The notes under the pieces were generated by a model that was given only the letters and a program-made list of their open reading frames with translations, was not told the DNA's origin and searched no databases. Positions 43,528-51,977 of a stretch of DNA of 64,000 bases are shown one piece after another; the stretch's first letter is position 1; each line of letters starts with the position of its first letter. Position numbers and translations under genes: made by a program. The stretch covers positions 496,001 through 560,000 of the forward strand of contig NZ_UYJA01000003.1 in NCBI RefSeq assembly GCF_900618535.1. The letters are read 5' to 3'. Source of the stretch: Pseudomonas bubulae. Lineage in GTDB: Bacteria > Pseudomonadota > Gammaproteobacteria > Pseudomonadales > Pseudomonadaceae.

Positions 43528-43860
43528 ATGTCGGGTTGGTATGAGTTGAGCAAGACCAGCAGCGGGCAGTTCCGTTTTGTACTGAAGGCGGCGAATGCCG
43601 AAACCATTCTGGTCAGCGAGCAATACACCACGCTGGCGGCGGCCAAGGGCGGGATCGCCTCGGTGCAGGTCAACAGCCCGCTGGATGAGCGCTACGAGAA
43701 GAAAGTGGCCAAGGACGGCAAGCCATACTTCAACCTGAAGGCGGCCAATCACCAGATCATCGGCACCAGCGAGCTGTACTCCTCGGAGGCCGCGCGGGAC
43801 AAGGGCATTGCCAGCGTCAAGCACAATGGCCCGACCACGGTGATCAAAGAGAAATTTTGA
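43528..43860 (+). CDS. YegP/DUF1508 family protein, two repeats
   Basis: 110 residues made of two tandem ~50-residue units: YELSKTSSGQFRFVLKAANAE with ILVSEQYTTLAAAKGGIASV, and YEKKVAKDGKPYFNLKAANH with IGTSELYSSEAARDKGIASV. This is the YegP double repeat. Cytosolic, function not established. AAAGGCT precedes ATG. Divergent from the sigma gene and followed by copy 2 of the duplicated REP element. Confidence 0.92.
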   Translation: MSGWYELSKTSSGQFRFVLKAANAETILVSEQYTTLAAAKGGIASVQVNSPLDERYEKKVAKDGKPYFNLKAANHQIIGTSELYSSEAARDKGIASVKHNGPTTVIKEKF

Positions 43861-43881
43861 TACCTGAATGTGTGCTCTTGT

Positions 43882-43988
43882 AACCCTGTAGATACTCTGT
43901 TGTAGATCAAACCCTATTGTGGGAGCGAGCCTGCTCGCGAACGACCTTCGCGAGCAGGCTCGCTCCCACAGTTGCAGTTTTTCCTGTT
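43882..43988. repeat. REP hairpin within a duplicated ~105-bp element, copy 2
   Basis: Same order as at 10486: CTGTAGATACTCTGTTG, a short spacer, then a perfect TGTGGGAGCGAGCCTGCTCG hairpin with the same loop, then GTTGCAGT and TTCCTGT. Only a few substitutions separate the two copies. Confidence 0.88.
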
Positions 43989-44014
43989 GCCGCTGCTCGT
44001 CAGCGGCTACAGGT

Positions 44015-45040
44015 TTACCGTTCCACAGGTACTGAGTGCCTGGTATCGCCCAACGGATGGGTTTTTGAATCAAAGAAGCGCAGCTCAAGCTTCTTGTCGG
44101 CAAACAACGCTGTGTAGTGGTTTTTCTGAAAGCGAATAAAGGCTTCGCTGCGCGGGTAAATCGAGACGCACAGGGTCTTCAGCGGTGCCTGGCGCAAGGC
44201 ATCGATCAGGTGCTGGTCCTGCTCACCCAGGCTGTGGCCGAAGATGCACAGCGCGTCTTTCTGGGTCAGCAACTGCTCATGACAAAAAGACAGGTAATCG
44301 GACTGGCGAATGGATTTTCGCTTGTCTTCGCTGCCGGTTTCGCTGACAAACAGCGGTACGTCGTCCAGGGCGCTGATGGAGTGGTTGATCGCAAAGTTGC
44401 TTAGCAATGTGGGTTGGTTGGCTGCCAGCTTGCGCGCCTTGCCTTCCTGGTTTTTCACCAGGTGCAGGGCGCCGTGCAGGTACAGCACACGTGTAGTCCT
44501 GCTTTTGGCCAGTGCCGCGGCAGGCTCAAAGGTTGCCTGCGGGGTACCGAACAGGTCGTTGAAACCTTTGGGTGCGTGCATCACGGCCCAGGGTGCCAGC
44601 AGGTCATAGTTGGCGCAGTACACCGTGGCGTAGCGCGCCAGTTCTTCGTTCCAGCAGGCCAGGGTTTCGGGCTGCATCAGGCGCCAGGGGATGTGCACGT
44701 CCTGGGTACAGTTGATCAGGGCTTCCTTGATTGCGTAGTAGCGTTTGCGCGGCGAGGCCGAGTTGATGGCCAGTGCCTTGTTGACCTTACTTGCGGTTTT
44801 CAGGGCGCTGAGTACATGTTCGAAATTGCGCGTGCCGAGGGCCTCGAACACGCTGAGTTCGGTCTGGCTCAGCGGCTTTTCGGCCACGCTTTTGGCTTTT
44901 TCAAACAGCGAGTCGTAATAGAAATCATGCCACACGGCCATGCTGGCGCCGTTGCCGATCAGCAGTCCGCTGCACGGGGTGCTGGTGCGTAACTGGTTCC
45001 AGTCTTCTAGTTGGGCATCAAATTCCTGGAAGGGGGTCAT
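44015..45040 (-). CDS. DUF4917 family protein, SIR2-like fold
   Basis: 341 residues, cytosolic. The order of motifs follows SIR2-like Rossmann proteins: LLIGNGASMAVW near 25 (dinucleotide-binding loop), TVYCANYDLLAPW near 140 (NYD), VLYLHGALHL near 185 (LHG), and ALCIFGHSLGEQDQHLIDAL near 265. Many SIR2-like domains cleave NAD+ in antiphage defence; DUF4917 itself has no settled function. It stands alone between YegP and the alcohol dehydrogenase, with no TIR, helicase or restriction partner. The Shine-Dalgarno is weak. Family call good, activity inferred. Confidence 0.78.
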   Translation of the reverse strand: MTPFQEFDAQLEDWNQLRTSTPCSGLLIGNGASMAVWHDFYYDSLFEKAKSVAEKPLSQTELSVFEALGTRNFEHVLSALKTASKVNKALAINSASPRKRYYAIKEALINCTQDVHIPWRLMQPETLACWNEELARYATVYCANYDLLAPWAVMHAPKGFNDLFGTPQATFEPAAALAKSRTTRVLYLHGALHLVKNQEGKARKLAANQPTLLSNFAINHSISALDDVPLFVSETGSEDKRKSIRQSDYLSFCHEQLLTQKDALCIFGHSLGEQDQHLIDALRQAPLKTLCVSIYPRSEAFIRFQKNHYTALFADKKLELRFFDSKTHPLGDTRHSVPVER

Positions 45041-45177
45041 CGCAAATATCGTCTCAAGGCGTGGGCGGTAGCGGACTTTATCACGCTCAAGTGTTGAGCC
45101 AGATCAACATTGCTGCTTTGTGATTGGAGGAAGCTGTGGAGACCGAATTAGCCAATGACCCGCGAAGAGGACTCGAC

Positions 45178-46326
45178 ATGACCAGCACTTTCTTTATTCC
45201 TGCTGTAAACATTATGGGTAACGGTTGCCTGGATGAAGCCATGACTGCGATTCGCAATTATGGTTTTCGCAAGGCCTTGATTGTGACCGACGCGGGGTTG
45301 GCCAAGGCGGGGGTTGCGACGTTGATCGCCGAGAAGCTCGCGTTGCAGGATATTGATTCGGTGATTTTCGACGGCGCCAAGCCGAACCCGAGCATTGCCA
45401 ACGTCGAGGCGGGCTTGAAGGTGCTCAAGGAGCATCAGTGCGACTTTATTGTGTCGCTGGGTGGCGGCTCGCCCCATGACTGCGCCAAGGGTATAGCGCT
45501 GTGTGCCACCAATGGCGGGCATATCCGTGATTACGAAGGCGTCGATCGCTCGGCCAAGCCGCAGTTACCGCTGGTGTCGATCAATACCACGGCCGGCACG
45601 GCCAGTGAGATGACGCGGTTTTGTATCATCACCGACGAAGAGCGCCATGTGAAAATGGCCATTGTTGACCGCAACGTGACGCCGCTGCTGTCGGTTAACG
45701 ACCCTGAGTTGATGGTGGCGATGCCCAAGGGCCTGACTGCCGCCACGGGCATGGACGCGTTGACCCACGCCATCGAGGCATATGTGTCCACGGCGGCCAA
45801 CCCCATTACCGATGCCTGCGCGATCAAGGCGATGGAACTGATCAGCCAGAACCTGCGTCAGGCGGTAAGCGACGGCAAGAATCTGACGGCGCGGGAGAAT
45901 ATGGCTTACGCACAGTTCCTCGCGGGCATGGCCTTCAACAATGCCTCGCTGGGCTTTGTGCATGCGATGGCGCACCAGTTGGGCGGCTTCTATGATTTGC
46001 CCCACGGTGTATGCAACGCGGTGTTGTTGCCCCATGTGCAGACGTTCAATGCCAGTGTGTGTGCAGCCCGCCTGACCGATGTGGCCCATGCACTGGGTGC
46101 CGATGTGCGCGGTTTGAGCCCGGAAGAGGGCGCGCAAGCGGCCATTGCGGCGATTCGTACTCTGGCCAAGGATGTCGAGATTCCTGCCGGGCTGCGGGAT
46201 TTGGGCGCCAAGCTGGATGACATCCCGATTCTGGCCACCAACGCCTTGAAAGATGCCTGTGGTTTTACCAACCCGCGCAAAGCCGATCAGGGGCAGATTG
46301 AAGAGATCTTCCGTAACGCGTTTTAA
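45178..46326 (+). CDS. Iron-containing alcohol dehydrogenase (YiaY/AdhB type)
   Basis: 382 residues. The NAD-binding half has [19 protein letters not shown] and the metal half has [20 protein letters not shown] with [15 protein letters not shown], supplying the iron-binding His residues; [13 protein letters not shown] is also present. Group III alcohol dehydrogenases oxidise primary alcohols such as ethanol or butanol, or lactaldehyde. AGAGGA lies upstream of ATG 45178. The frame opens at 45124, but that extension is not part of the family. Single gene, followed by a terminator. Confidence 0.9.
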   Translation: MTSTFFIPAVNIMGNGCLDEAMTAIRNYGFRKALIVTDAGLAKAGVATLIAEKLALQDIDSVIFDGAKPNPSIANVEAGLKVLKEHQCDFIVSLGGGSPHDCAKGIALCATNGGHIRDYEGVDRSAKPQLPLVSINTTAGTASEMTRFCIITDEERHVKMAIVDRNVTPLLSVNDPELMVAMPKGLTAATGMDALTHAIEAYVSTAANPITDACAIKAMELISQNLRQAVSDGKNLTARENMAYAQFLAGMAFNNASLGFVHAMAHQLGGFYDLPHGVCNAVLLPHVQTFNASVCAARLTDVAHALGADVRGLSPEEGAQAAIAAIRTLAKDVEIPAGLRDLGAKLDDIPILATNALKDACGFTNPRKADQGQIEEIFRNAF

Positions 46327-46332
46327 CGGCTT

Positions 46333-46380
46333 GCCCTCACCCCAACCCTCTCCCTCCGGGAGAGGGCCAGGGTGAGGGGG
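46333..46380. repeat. Dispersed inverted repeat (CCCTCACCC type)
   Basis: CCCTCACCCCAACCCTCTCC facing GGAGAGGGCCAGGGTGAGGGG. This is a widespread intergenic repeat of Pseudomonas, different from the REPs elsewhere here. Confidence 0.75.
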
Positions 46381-46395
46381 CTTTTGGACAGGCAT

Positions 46396-46430
46396 AAAAA
46401 AGGCCGGGTTAATAACCCGGCCTTTTTATT
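46396..46430. terminator. Bidirectional terminator between adh and fumarase
   Basis: AAAAAGGCCGGGTT / AACCCGGCCTTTTT: symmetric stem with U-runs on both strands, serving convergent genes. Confidence 0.88.
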
Positions 46431-46446
46431 TCTGGCTAAAAAGCGC

Positions 46447-47970
46447 TTATTGCACTTCTACAGCCAGGCTGTCGCTGATTTTCTTCTGCCAGATCGCCGG
46501 GCCGGTGATGTGCACCGACTCGCCTTTACTGTCGACTGCCACCGTAACCGGCATGTCTTTGACATCGAACTCGTAGATCGCTTCCATGCCCAGTTCGGCA
46601 AAGGCCACTACACGGGACTTTTTGATCGCCTGGGCGACCAGGTAAGCAGCACCGCCCACAGCCATCAGATACACGGCTTTGTGTTCCTTGATCGCTTCAA
46701 TGGCGGTAGGGCCGCGCTCGGACTTGCCGATCATGCCCAGCAAGCCGGTCTGATCAAGGATCTGACGAGTGAACTTGTCCATTCGCGTAGCGGTGGTCGG
46801 GCCTGCAGGGCCAACCACTTCGTCACGCACCGGATCAACCGGGCCAACGTAGTAGATAAAGCGACCCTTGAGGTCTACCGGCAAGGTTTCACCCTTGTTC
46901 AGCATTTCGACCATGCGCTTGTGCGCCGCGTCGCGACCGGTGAGCATTTTGCCGTTGAGCAGGACGGTCTCGCCCGGCTTCCAGCTCTGCACGTCTTCCG
47001 GGGTCAGGGTGTCAAGGTTGACACGGCGGGCCGACGGGCCGGCTTCCCAGACGATTTCCGGGTAGGCATCCAGCGGTGGCGCTTCGAGGGCTGCCGGGCC
47101 GGAGCCGTCCAGCACGAAGTGGGCGTGACGGGTGGCCGCGCAGTTCGGGATCATGCACACCGGCAGGGACGCTGCGTGGGTCGGGTAGTCCATGATTTTT
47201 ACGTCGAGCACGGTAGTCAGGCCGCCCAGGCCCTGGGCGCCGATGCCCAGCTGGTTGACCTTCTCGAACAGCTCGATGCGCATCTCTTCGATACGGTTGC
47301 TCGGGCCACGCTTGATCAGGTCGTGAATGTCGATGGATTCCATCAACACTTCCTTGGCCATCACTGCGGCTTTTTCCGCGGTGCCGCCGATGCCGATACC
47401 CAGCATGCCCGGTGGGCACCAGCCCGCGCCCATGGTCGGAACGGTCTTGAGCACCCAGTCAACGATCGAGTCGGACGGGTTGAGCATGGCCATTTTCGAC
47501 TTGTTCTCGGAACCGCCGCCCTTGGCTGCCACGTCCACTTCCACGGTGTTGCCCGGAACGATGGAGTAGTGGATCACTGCAGGGGTGTTGTCCTTGGTGT
47601 TGCGACGGGCACCGGCCGGGTCGGCCAGGATCGAAGCACGCAGGACGTTTTCCGGCAGGTTGTAAGCGCGACGCACGCCTTCGTTGATCATGTCGTCCAG
47701 GCCCATGGTGGCACCATCCCAGCGCACGTCCATGCCGACGCGTACGAATACGGTGACGATGCCGGTGTCCTGGCAGATCGGACGGTGGCCGGTGGCACAC
47801 ATGCGCGAGTTGATCAGGATTTGCGCCATCGAGTCACGGGCCGCTGGCGATTCTTCGCGCAGGTAGGCTTCGTGCATGGCCTGGATGAAGTCCACGGGGT
47901 GGTAGTAGGAAATGAATTGCAGGGCGTCAGCAACGCTCTGAATCAGGTCGTCTTGCTTGATCACGGTCAT
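46447..47970 (-). CDS. fumA: Class I fumarate hydratase (iron-sulfur)
   Basis: 507 residues, full class I length. The alpha part has SRMCATGHRPICQDTGIVTV (a cluster Cys) and TMGAGWCPPGMLGIGIGGTA; SLPVCMIPNCAATRHAHFVL supplies further Cys. The beta part has TTATRMDKFTRQILDQTG and VGGAAYLVAQAIK. It interconverts fumarate and malate with an oxygen-sensitive [4Fe-4S] cluster. AGAGGAG precedes ATG 47970. The open frame upstream to 48120 is leader. Next gene on the other strand is a ferredoxin reductase. Confidence 0.94.
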   Translation of the reverse strand: MTVIKQDDLIQSVADALQFISYYHPVDFIQAMHEAYLREESPAARDSMAQILINSRMCATGHRPICQDTGIVTVFVRVGMDVRWDGATMGLDDMINEGVRRAYNLPENVLRASILADPAGARRNTKDNTPAVIHYSIVPGNTVEVDVAAKGGGSENKSKMAMLNPSDSIVDWVLKTVPTMGAGWCPPGMLGIGIGGTAEKAAVMAKEVLMESIDIHDLIKRGPSNRIEEMRIELFEKVNQLGIGAQGLGGLTTVLDVKIMDYPTHAASLPVCMIPNCAATRHAHFVLDGSGPAALEAPPLDAYPEIVWEAGPSARRVNLDTLTPEDVQSWKPGETVLLNGKMLTGRDAAHKRMVEMLNKGETLPVDLKGRFIYYVGPVDPVRDEVVGPAGPTTATRMDKFTRQILDQTGLLGMIGKSERGPTAIEAIKEHKAVYLMAVGGAAYLVAQAIKKSRVVAFAELGMEAIYEFDVKDMPVTVAVDSKGESVHITGPAIWQKKISDSLAVEVQ

Positions 47971-48209
47971 GGGTCGCGCTCCTCTATAAGACGGGAACAT
48001 ACAATCAATAAGGTGTTTGCGACCTTGGTGCATCGGTCTGTCGAAAACATCTTTGCTTGGCATACCGGACACGCATGACCGGTACAAAAACGGCGCGGCA
48101 GTATAACCCGGTACTCTCACTGATACACCCGTAGAGGTGCAAACGAAAGTAGGGGGTGGACGAGGGGTGATAAGTTAAACTGTAAAACCACGAAATATAT
48201 GAAGATCAA

Positions 48210-48298
48210 CTGTGGGAGCGGGCTTGCTCGCGATTGCATCACCGCGGTCATTCAAAAAAACCGCGTCGCCTGCATCGAGAGCAATCCAGCTCCCACAG
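48210..48298. repeat. REP pair, one arm degenerate
   Basis: CTGTGGGAGCGGGCTTGCTC faces GAGAGCAATCCAGCTCCCAC across about 45 bases, in the divergent gap before the ferredoxin-reductase gene. Confidence 0.75.
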
Positions 48299-48320
48299 GC
48301 TTACCCTGCGGAGGCCAGCA

Positions 48321-49256
48321 GTGCCCCAGTTACACGTCGCTGACCAGCACTGGTCAGTTGCCCCGAACACTAACCTGCTCGATGCCTTGAATCAGGTTGG
48401 CGTGTCGGTGCCCTACAGTTGCCGGGCGGGCAGTTGCCATGCCTGCCTGGTGCGCTGCGTGCGTGGTGAGCCCGCCGATCTCAAGCCCGAGGCATTGAGT
48501 CGGGACCAGCATGAGCAGGGCTGGCGCCTGGCCTGTCAGTGTCAAATTGTCGAAGACCTGCAGATTGAAGCCTTTGACCCGCTGCGCGACGGTGTGCCGG
48601 CCCAAGTGGCAGGGCTCGACTGGCTCAGTCCGACGGTGTTGCGCTTGTGCCTCACGCCGCAGCGGGCTTTGCGTTATCGCGCAGGCCAGCATCTGGTGCT
48701 GTGGGCCGGCGATGTGGCGCGGCCGTATTCATTGGCCAGCCTGCCCGAAGAAGACCGCTTTCTGGAGTTTCACCTCGATTGTGCGCACCCCGGTGAGTTT
48801 GTCGATGCGGCCCGCCAGTTCAAGGTCGGTGACGTTGTACGGCTGGGCGAGTTGCGCGGCGGCGCACTGCGTTATGATCCGGACTGGCAGGAGCAACCGC
48901 TCTGGCTGCTGGCATCCGGTACCGGCCTGGGGCCTTTGTATGGCGTATTGCGCGAGGCCTTGCGTCAGGATCATCAAGGCCCGATACGGCTGGTGCATGT
49001 GGCCCGCGACAAGGCTGAGCATTACCTCCAGAGCGAACTGCTGGCCCTGTCGGCGGCTTGTCCAGGGTTTGTGATCGAGTACCTTGAACGCCCTCAGTTG
49101 CCCGACTACCTGTTACAGATGGGGGTTGTCTCGCGCCAGACCCGTGCCTTGGTCTGCGGTCATCCGGATACGGTCGATGCCTTTGCCAAACGTTTGTTTC
49201 TGGCGGGCTTGCCGCGTAATCAGCTGTTGGCCGATGCCTTTTTGACCCGCAGCTAG
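48321..49256 (+). CDS. [2Fe-2S] ferredoxin-NAD(P)H reductase fusion
   Basis: 311 residues. An N-terminal plant-type ferredoxin (about 1-85) has Cys ligands in YSCRAGSCHACLVRC and LACQC. An FAD domain has ARPYSLASLP (RxYS) near 135, and an NAD(P)H domain has LLASGTGLGPLYGVL near 200 and LVCGHPDTVDAF. It probably passes electrons from NAD(P)H to an oxygenase or other acceptor not encoded nearby. I chose GTG 48321 with GGAGG seven bases upstream; the earlier in-frame ATG lies inside the REP. A similar gene sits near fumarase and pykA in P. aeruginosa. Confidence 0.86.
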   Translation: MPQLHVADQHWSVAPNTNLLDALNQVGVSVPYSCRAGSCHACLVRCVRGEPADLKPEALSRDQHEQGWRLACQCQIVEDLQIEAFDPLRDGVPAQVAGLDWLSPTVLRLCLTPQRALRYRAGQHLVLWAGDVARPYSLASLPEEDRFLEFHLDCAHPGEFVDAARQFKVGDVVRLGELRGGALRYDPDWQEQPLWLLASGTGLGPLYGVLREALRQDHQGPIRLVHVARDKAEHYLQSELLALSAACPGFVIEYLERPQLPDYLLQMGVVSRQTRALVCGHPDTVDAFAKRLFLAGLPRNQLLADAFLTRS

Positions 49257-49262
49257 GCGCAC

Positions 49263-49297
49263 AAAAAAGCCCCGCCTGATCACTCAGGCGGGGCTTG
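49263..49297. terminator. Terminator between ferredoxin reductase and pyk
   Basis: AAAAAAGCCCCGCCTGA / TCAGGCGGGGCTT stem directly after the reductase stop; it also serves the convergent pyruvate kinase gene. Confidence 0.85.
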
Positions 49298-49316
49298 GGA
49301 TTCAAACCTTGCAGGC

Positions 49317-50768
49317 TTAAACCATTTTGTCGCCGACATGCAGGATCTTCATGCCGTTAGTGCCGCCGATGGTGTGGTAGCTGTCGCCCTTGGTCAGGAT
49401 GACCCAGTCGCCTTTTTCCACAACGCCACGCTTGAGCAACTCGTCGATGGCAGCCTGGCTGACCTGTTCTGGCGGCAGCGATGCCGGGTCGAACGGTACG
49501 GTGTAGACGCCACGGAACATTGCCGCGCGCGCCTGGGTTTCACGGTGCGGGGAGTAGGCGTAGATCGGCACCGAGGAGCGGATGCGCGACATGATCAGCG
49601 GGGTGTAGCCGCTTTCAGTCAGGGCGATGATCGCTTTGACACCCGGGAAGTGGTTGGCGGTGTACATGGCCGCCAGCGCAATGCTCTGGTCGCAGCTTTC
49701 GAAGGTTTTACCGATACGGTGGCTGGACGTTTTGCTGGTCGGGTGCTTTTCAGCGCCGACACAGATGCGCGCCATAGCCTGCACGGCTTCCAGCGGGTAG
49801 GCACCGGCAGCACTTTCAGCCGAGAGCATCACGGCGTCGGTGTAGTCGAGAACGGCGTTGGCAACGTCGGACACTTCGGCACGAGTTGGCATCGGGTTCT
49901 GGATCATCGACTCCATCATCTGGGTTGCCACGATCACTGCCTTGTTGTGGCGACGTGCGTGCAGGATGATTTTTTTCTGGATGCCCACCAGCTCGGCATC
50001 GCCGATTTCAACGCCCAGGTCGCCACGGGCAACCATGACCGCATCGCTGGCCTTGATCAGGCCGTCGAGGGTTTCGTCATCGGCTACGGCTTCGGCGCGT
50101 TCAATCTTCGCTACCAGCCAGGCAGTACCGCCGGCTTCGTCGCGCAGTTGGCGGGCGTATTCCATGTCGGCAGCGTCACGCGGGAACGACACGGCCAGGT
50201 AGTCGACTTGCATTTCGGCAGCCAGCTTGATGTCGGCCTTGTCTTTTTCCGTCAGCGCCGGTGCGGTCAGGCCACCACCGCGACGGTTGATGCCTTTGTG
50301 GTCGGACAGTGGGCCGCCGATCAGCACGGTGCAGTGCAGGGCGTCGTCGGTGGCAGTGTCTACACGCATCACCACACGGCCGTCATCGAGCAGCAGCTCG
50401 TCGCCGACGCCGCAGTCTTTAACCAGGTCCGGGTAGTCGATGCCGACCACTTGCTGGTTGCCTTCGGTCAACGGATGGCTGGTGGAGAAGGTGAATTGAT
50501 CACCGATCTTCAGCTCGATCTTTTTGTTGGCAAATTTGGCGATACGAATTTTCGGGCCTTGCAGGTCACCCAGCAGGGCTACGAAACGACCGTGCTTGGC
50601 AGCGATGTCACGTACCAGCTTGGCGCGAGCCTTGTGCTCGTCGGGGGTGCCGTGGGAAAAGTTCAGACGGGCAACGTCCAGGCCAGCGAGGATCAGCTGT
50701 TCCAGCATTTCCGGTGAATTGCTGGCAGGGCCAAGTGTGGCAACAATTTTGGTTCGACGAACAGACAT
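49317..50768 (-). CDS. pykA: Pyruvate kinase (PykA type)
   Basis: 483 residues. Barrel motifs: RRTKIVATLGPASNSPEMLE, VARLNFSHGTPDEH, LGDLQGPKIRIAKF, VAKIERAEAV, VMVARGDLGVEIG and ATQMMESMIQNPMPTRAE. The C-terminal allosteric domain has ALTESGYTPLIMSRIRSS. It converts PEP and ADP to pyruvate and ATP. ATG 50768 has CAGGAG seven bases upstream. P. aeruginosa keeps pykA near fumarase and the ferredoxin reductase, in agreement with this order. Confidence 0.95.
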   Translation of the reverse strand: MSVRRTKIVATLGPASNSPEMLEQLILAGLDVARLNFSHGTPDEHKARAKLVRDIAAKHGRFVALLGDLQGPKIRIAKFANKKIELKIGDQFTFSTSHPLTEGNQQVVGIDYPDLVKDCGVGDELLLDDGRVVMRVDTATDDALHCTVLIGGPLSDHKGINRRGGGLTAPALTEKDKADIKLAAEMQVDYLAVSFPRDAADMEYARQLRDEAGGTAWLVAKIERAEAVADDETLDGLIKASDAVMVARGDLGVEIGDAELVGIQKKIILHARRHNKAVIVATQMMESMIQNPMPTRAEVSDVANAVLDYTDAVMLSAESAAGAYPLEAVQAMARICVGAEKHPTSKTSSHRIGKTFESCDQSIALAAMYTANHFPGVKAIIALTESGYTPLIMSRIRSSVPIYAYSPHRETQARAAMFRGVYTVPFDPASLPPEQVSQAAIDELLKRGVVEKGDWVILTKGDSYHTIGGTNGMKILHVGDKMV

Positions 50769-50930
50769 GCAAAGACTCCTGAGTTCAAGCGCTGCCAAAG
50801 GCTACTATGGTCTTTGGCTGTAGTCATTGTTCCTCTGCACTACTTTCTGCTTAAGTTGTGGTGCATCGGGTCTGTTGTCTGAAGAATCTGGCCGTGGGGT
50901 CGATACACTGTTATGAACAGGAGATGCCCC

Positions 50931-51311
50931 ATGCGAATCGTGCTCGTTTTAATCTTGGTCGCCAGTGCGACCGGCTGTACCCGTTGGTCGATGAACCATC
51001 ATTTGAACAATGCCTATCGTGCTTACGACCGGGGCAATTGTGAAACGGTAATGCTTGAGTTGTCCGAGGTTGATCGCGACAGTCGTAGTCGCCCGTACAT
51101 TTGGCCACAAACAGCTATGCTCCGTGGACTGTGTCTTGAGCGTACGAAGTTTTACTTGGATGCGTCCCAGACCTACCAGTACATCATCAACGAATTTCCC
51201 AAGAGCGAGTACGCCTACCGGGCCAAGGCTCGGATCGAGACATTGCGCATTCTCAGGTTCATCCCGGGCCCCGGCACTACTGCCCAGGCAGTGCCTGTAA
51301 GCATTCCATGA
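50931..51311 (+). CDS. Small lipoprotein, TPR-like
   Basis: 126 residues. ATG 50931 has CAGGAG upstream. Lipobox VASATGC after a hydrophobic stretch. The mature part is helical, with a TPR-like segment (ASQTYQYIINEFPKSEYAYR), and ends in a Pro/Thr-rich tail. Conserved beside pykA in Pseudomonas as far as I recall. Function unknown; TPR lipoproteins often scaffold envelope complexes. Confidence 0.78.
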   Translation: MRIVLVLILVASATGCTRWSMNHHLNNAYRAYDRGNCETVMLELSEVDRDSRSRPYIWPQTAMLRGLCLERTKFYLDASQTYQYIINEFPKSEYAYRAKARIETLRILRFIPGPGTTAQAVPVSIP

Positions 51312-51550
51312 TGGGCGAAATTTAAACTGGTCATTTGTGCCCGGTTGGCTAATATCAAATTCGTTCGAGTGTTTTTTGTTTCTCTTGGTACACAAACGGA
51401 TTACTCGCTCTGTCGCTGCTTGATATGTCGAGCTTCAGGTGAAGATGGCGGGCAGATCTACACGTGACTGTTGGCCCGGATGTGGGGGACAGGGCGTTTC
51501 GAGACGCCAGCGCGGCCATGCTGAATGGCCTCTCTATAGTGAAGTTGAAC

Positions 51551-51910
51551 ATGGTTATCGAACGGCTTATCCAGCGGCACCAACTGACGTTTTTCCTGAA
51601 AGTGTTCAATCGGTTCACGGACAAGCCTATTGGCTATCTGGGCAATGTGTCTGATGGCGGGTTGATGCTGATCAGCCAGTTACCGATGTTGGTCGACGCC
51701 AATTTCGAGTTTCGGATCAAGCTTCCCGGTGCCGATGGGGAGGTGCAGTTTATCGACCTGACAGCGCGTTGCCTGTGGTGCCGTGAGGATCTAACGCCGC
51801 ATTATTACGATTCCGGGTTTATCCTGTATCAGCCACCCGCCGAGTACAGCGGTTTGATCAGTGCCTTGCAGCGCTACTTCAGCTTCCAGCCCCTGCAAGC
51901 CTCTGCATAG
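51551..51910 (+). CDS. PilZ-domain protein
   Basis: 119 residues, mostly one PilZ-like beta-barrel: HQLTFFLKVFNRFTDKPIGY, LGNVSDGGLMLISQ, FRIKLPGADGEVQFIDLTAR and ALQRYFSFQ. The NVSDGG motif matches the second PilZ signature (N/DxSxxG), while an RxxxR at the start is not evident, so c-di-GMP binding is uncertain. ATG 51551 is my choice; the frame opens at 51464 (GTG) and also offers ATG 51518, and none has a strong Shine-Dalgarno. It precedes sbcB. Confidence 0.72.
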   Translation: MVIERLIQRHQLTFFLKVFNRFTDKPIGYLGNVSDGGLMLISQLPMLVDANFEFRIKLPGADGEVQFIDLTARCLWCREDLTPHYYDSGFILYQPPAEYSGLISALQRYFSFQPLQASA

Positions 51911-51977
51911 CCCCGGGGCTGGTCTTGCCCGGGTTTGAGCGCCTAGACTGTCCGGGTCTACTGCTCAGGAACACCCC

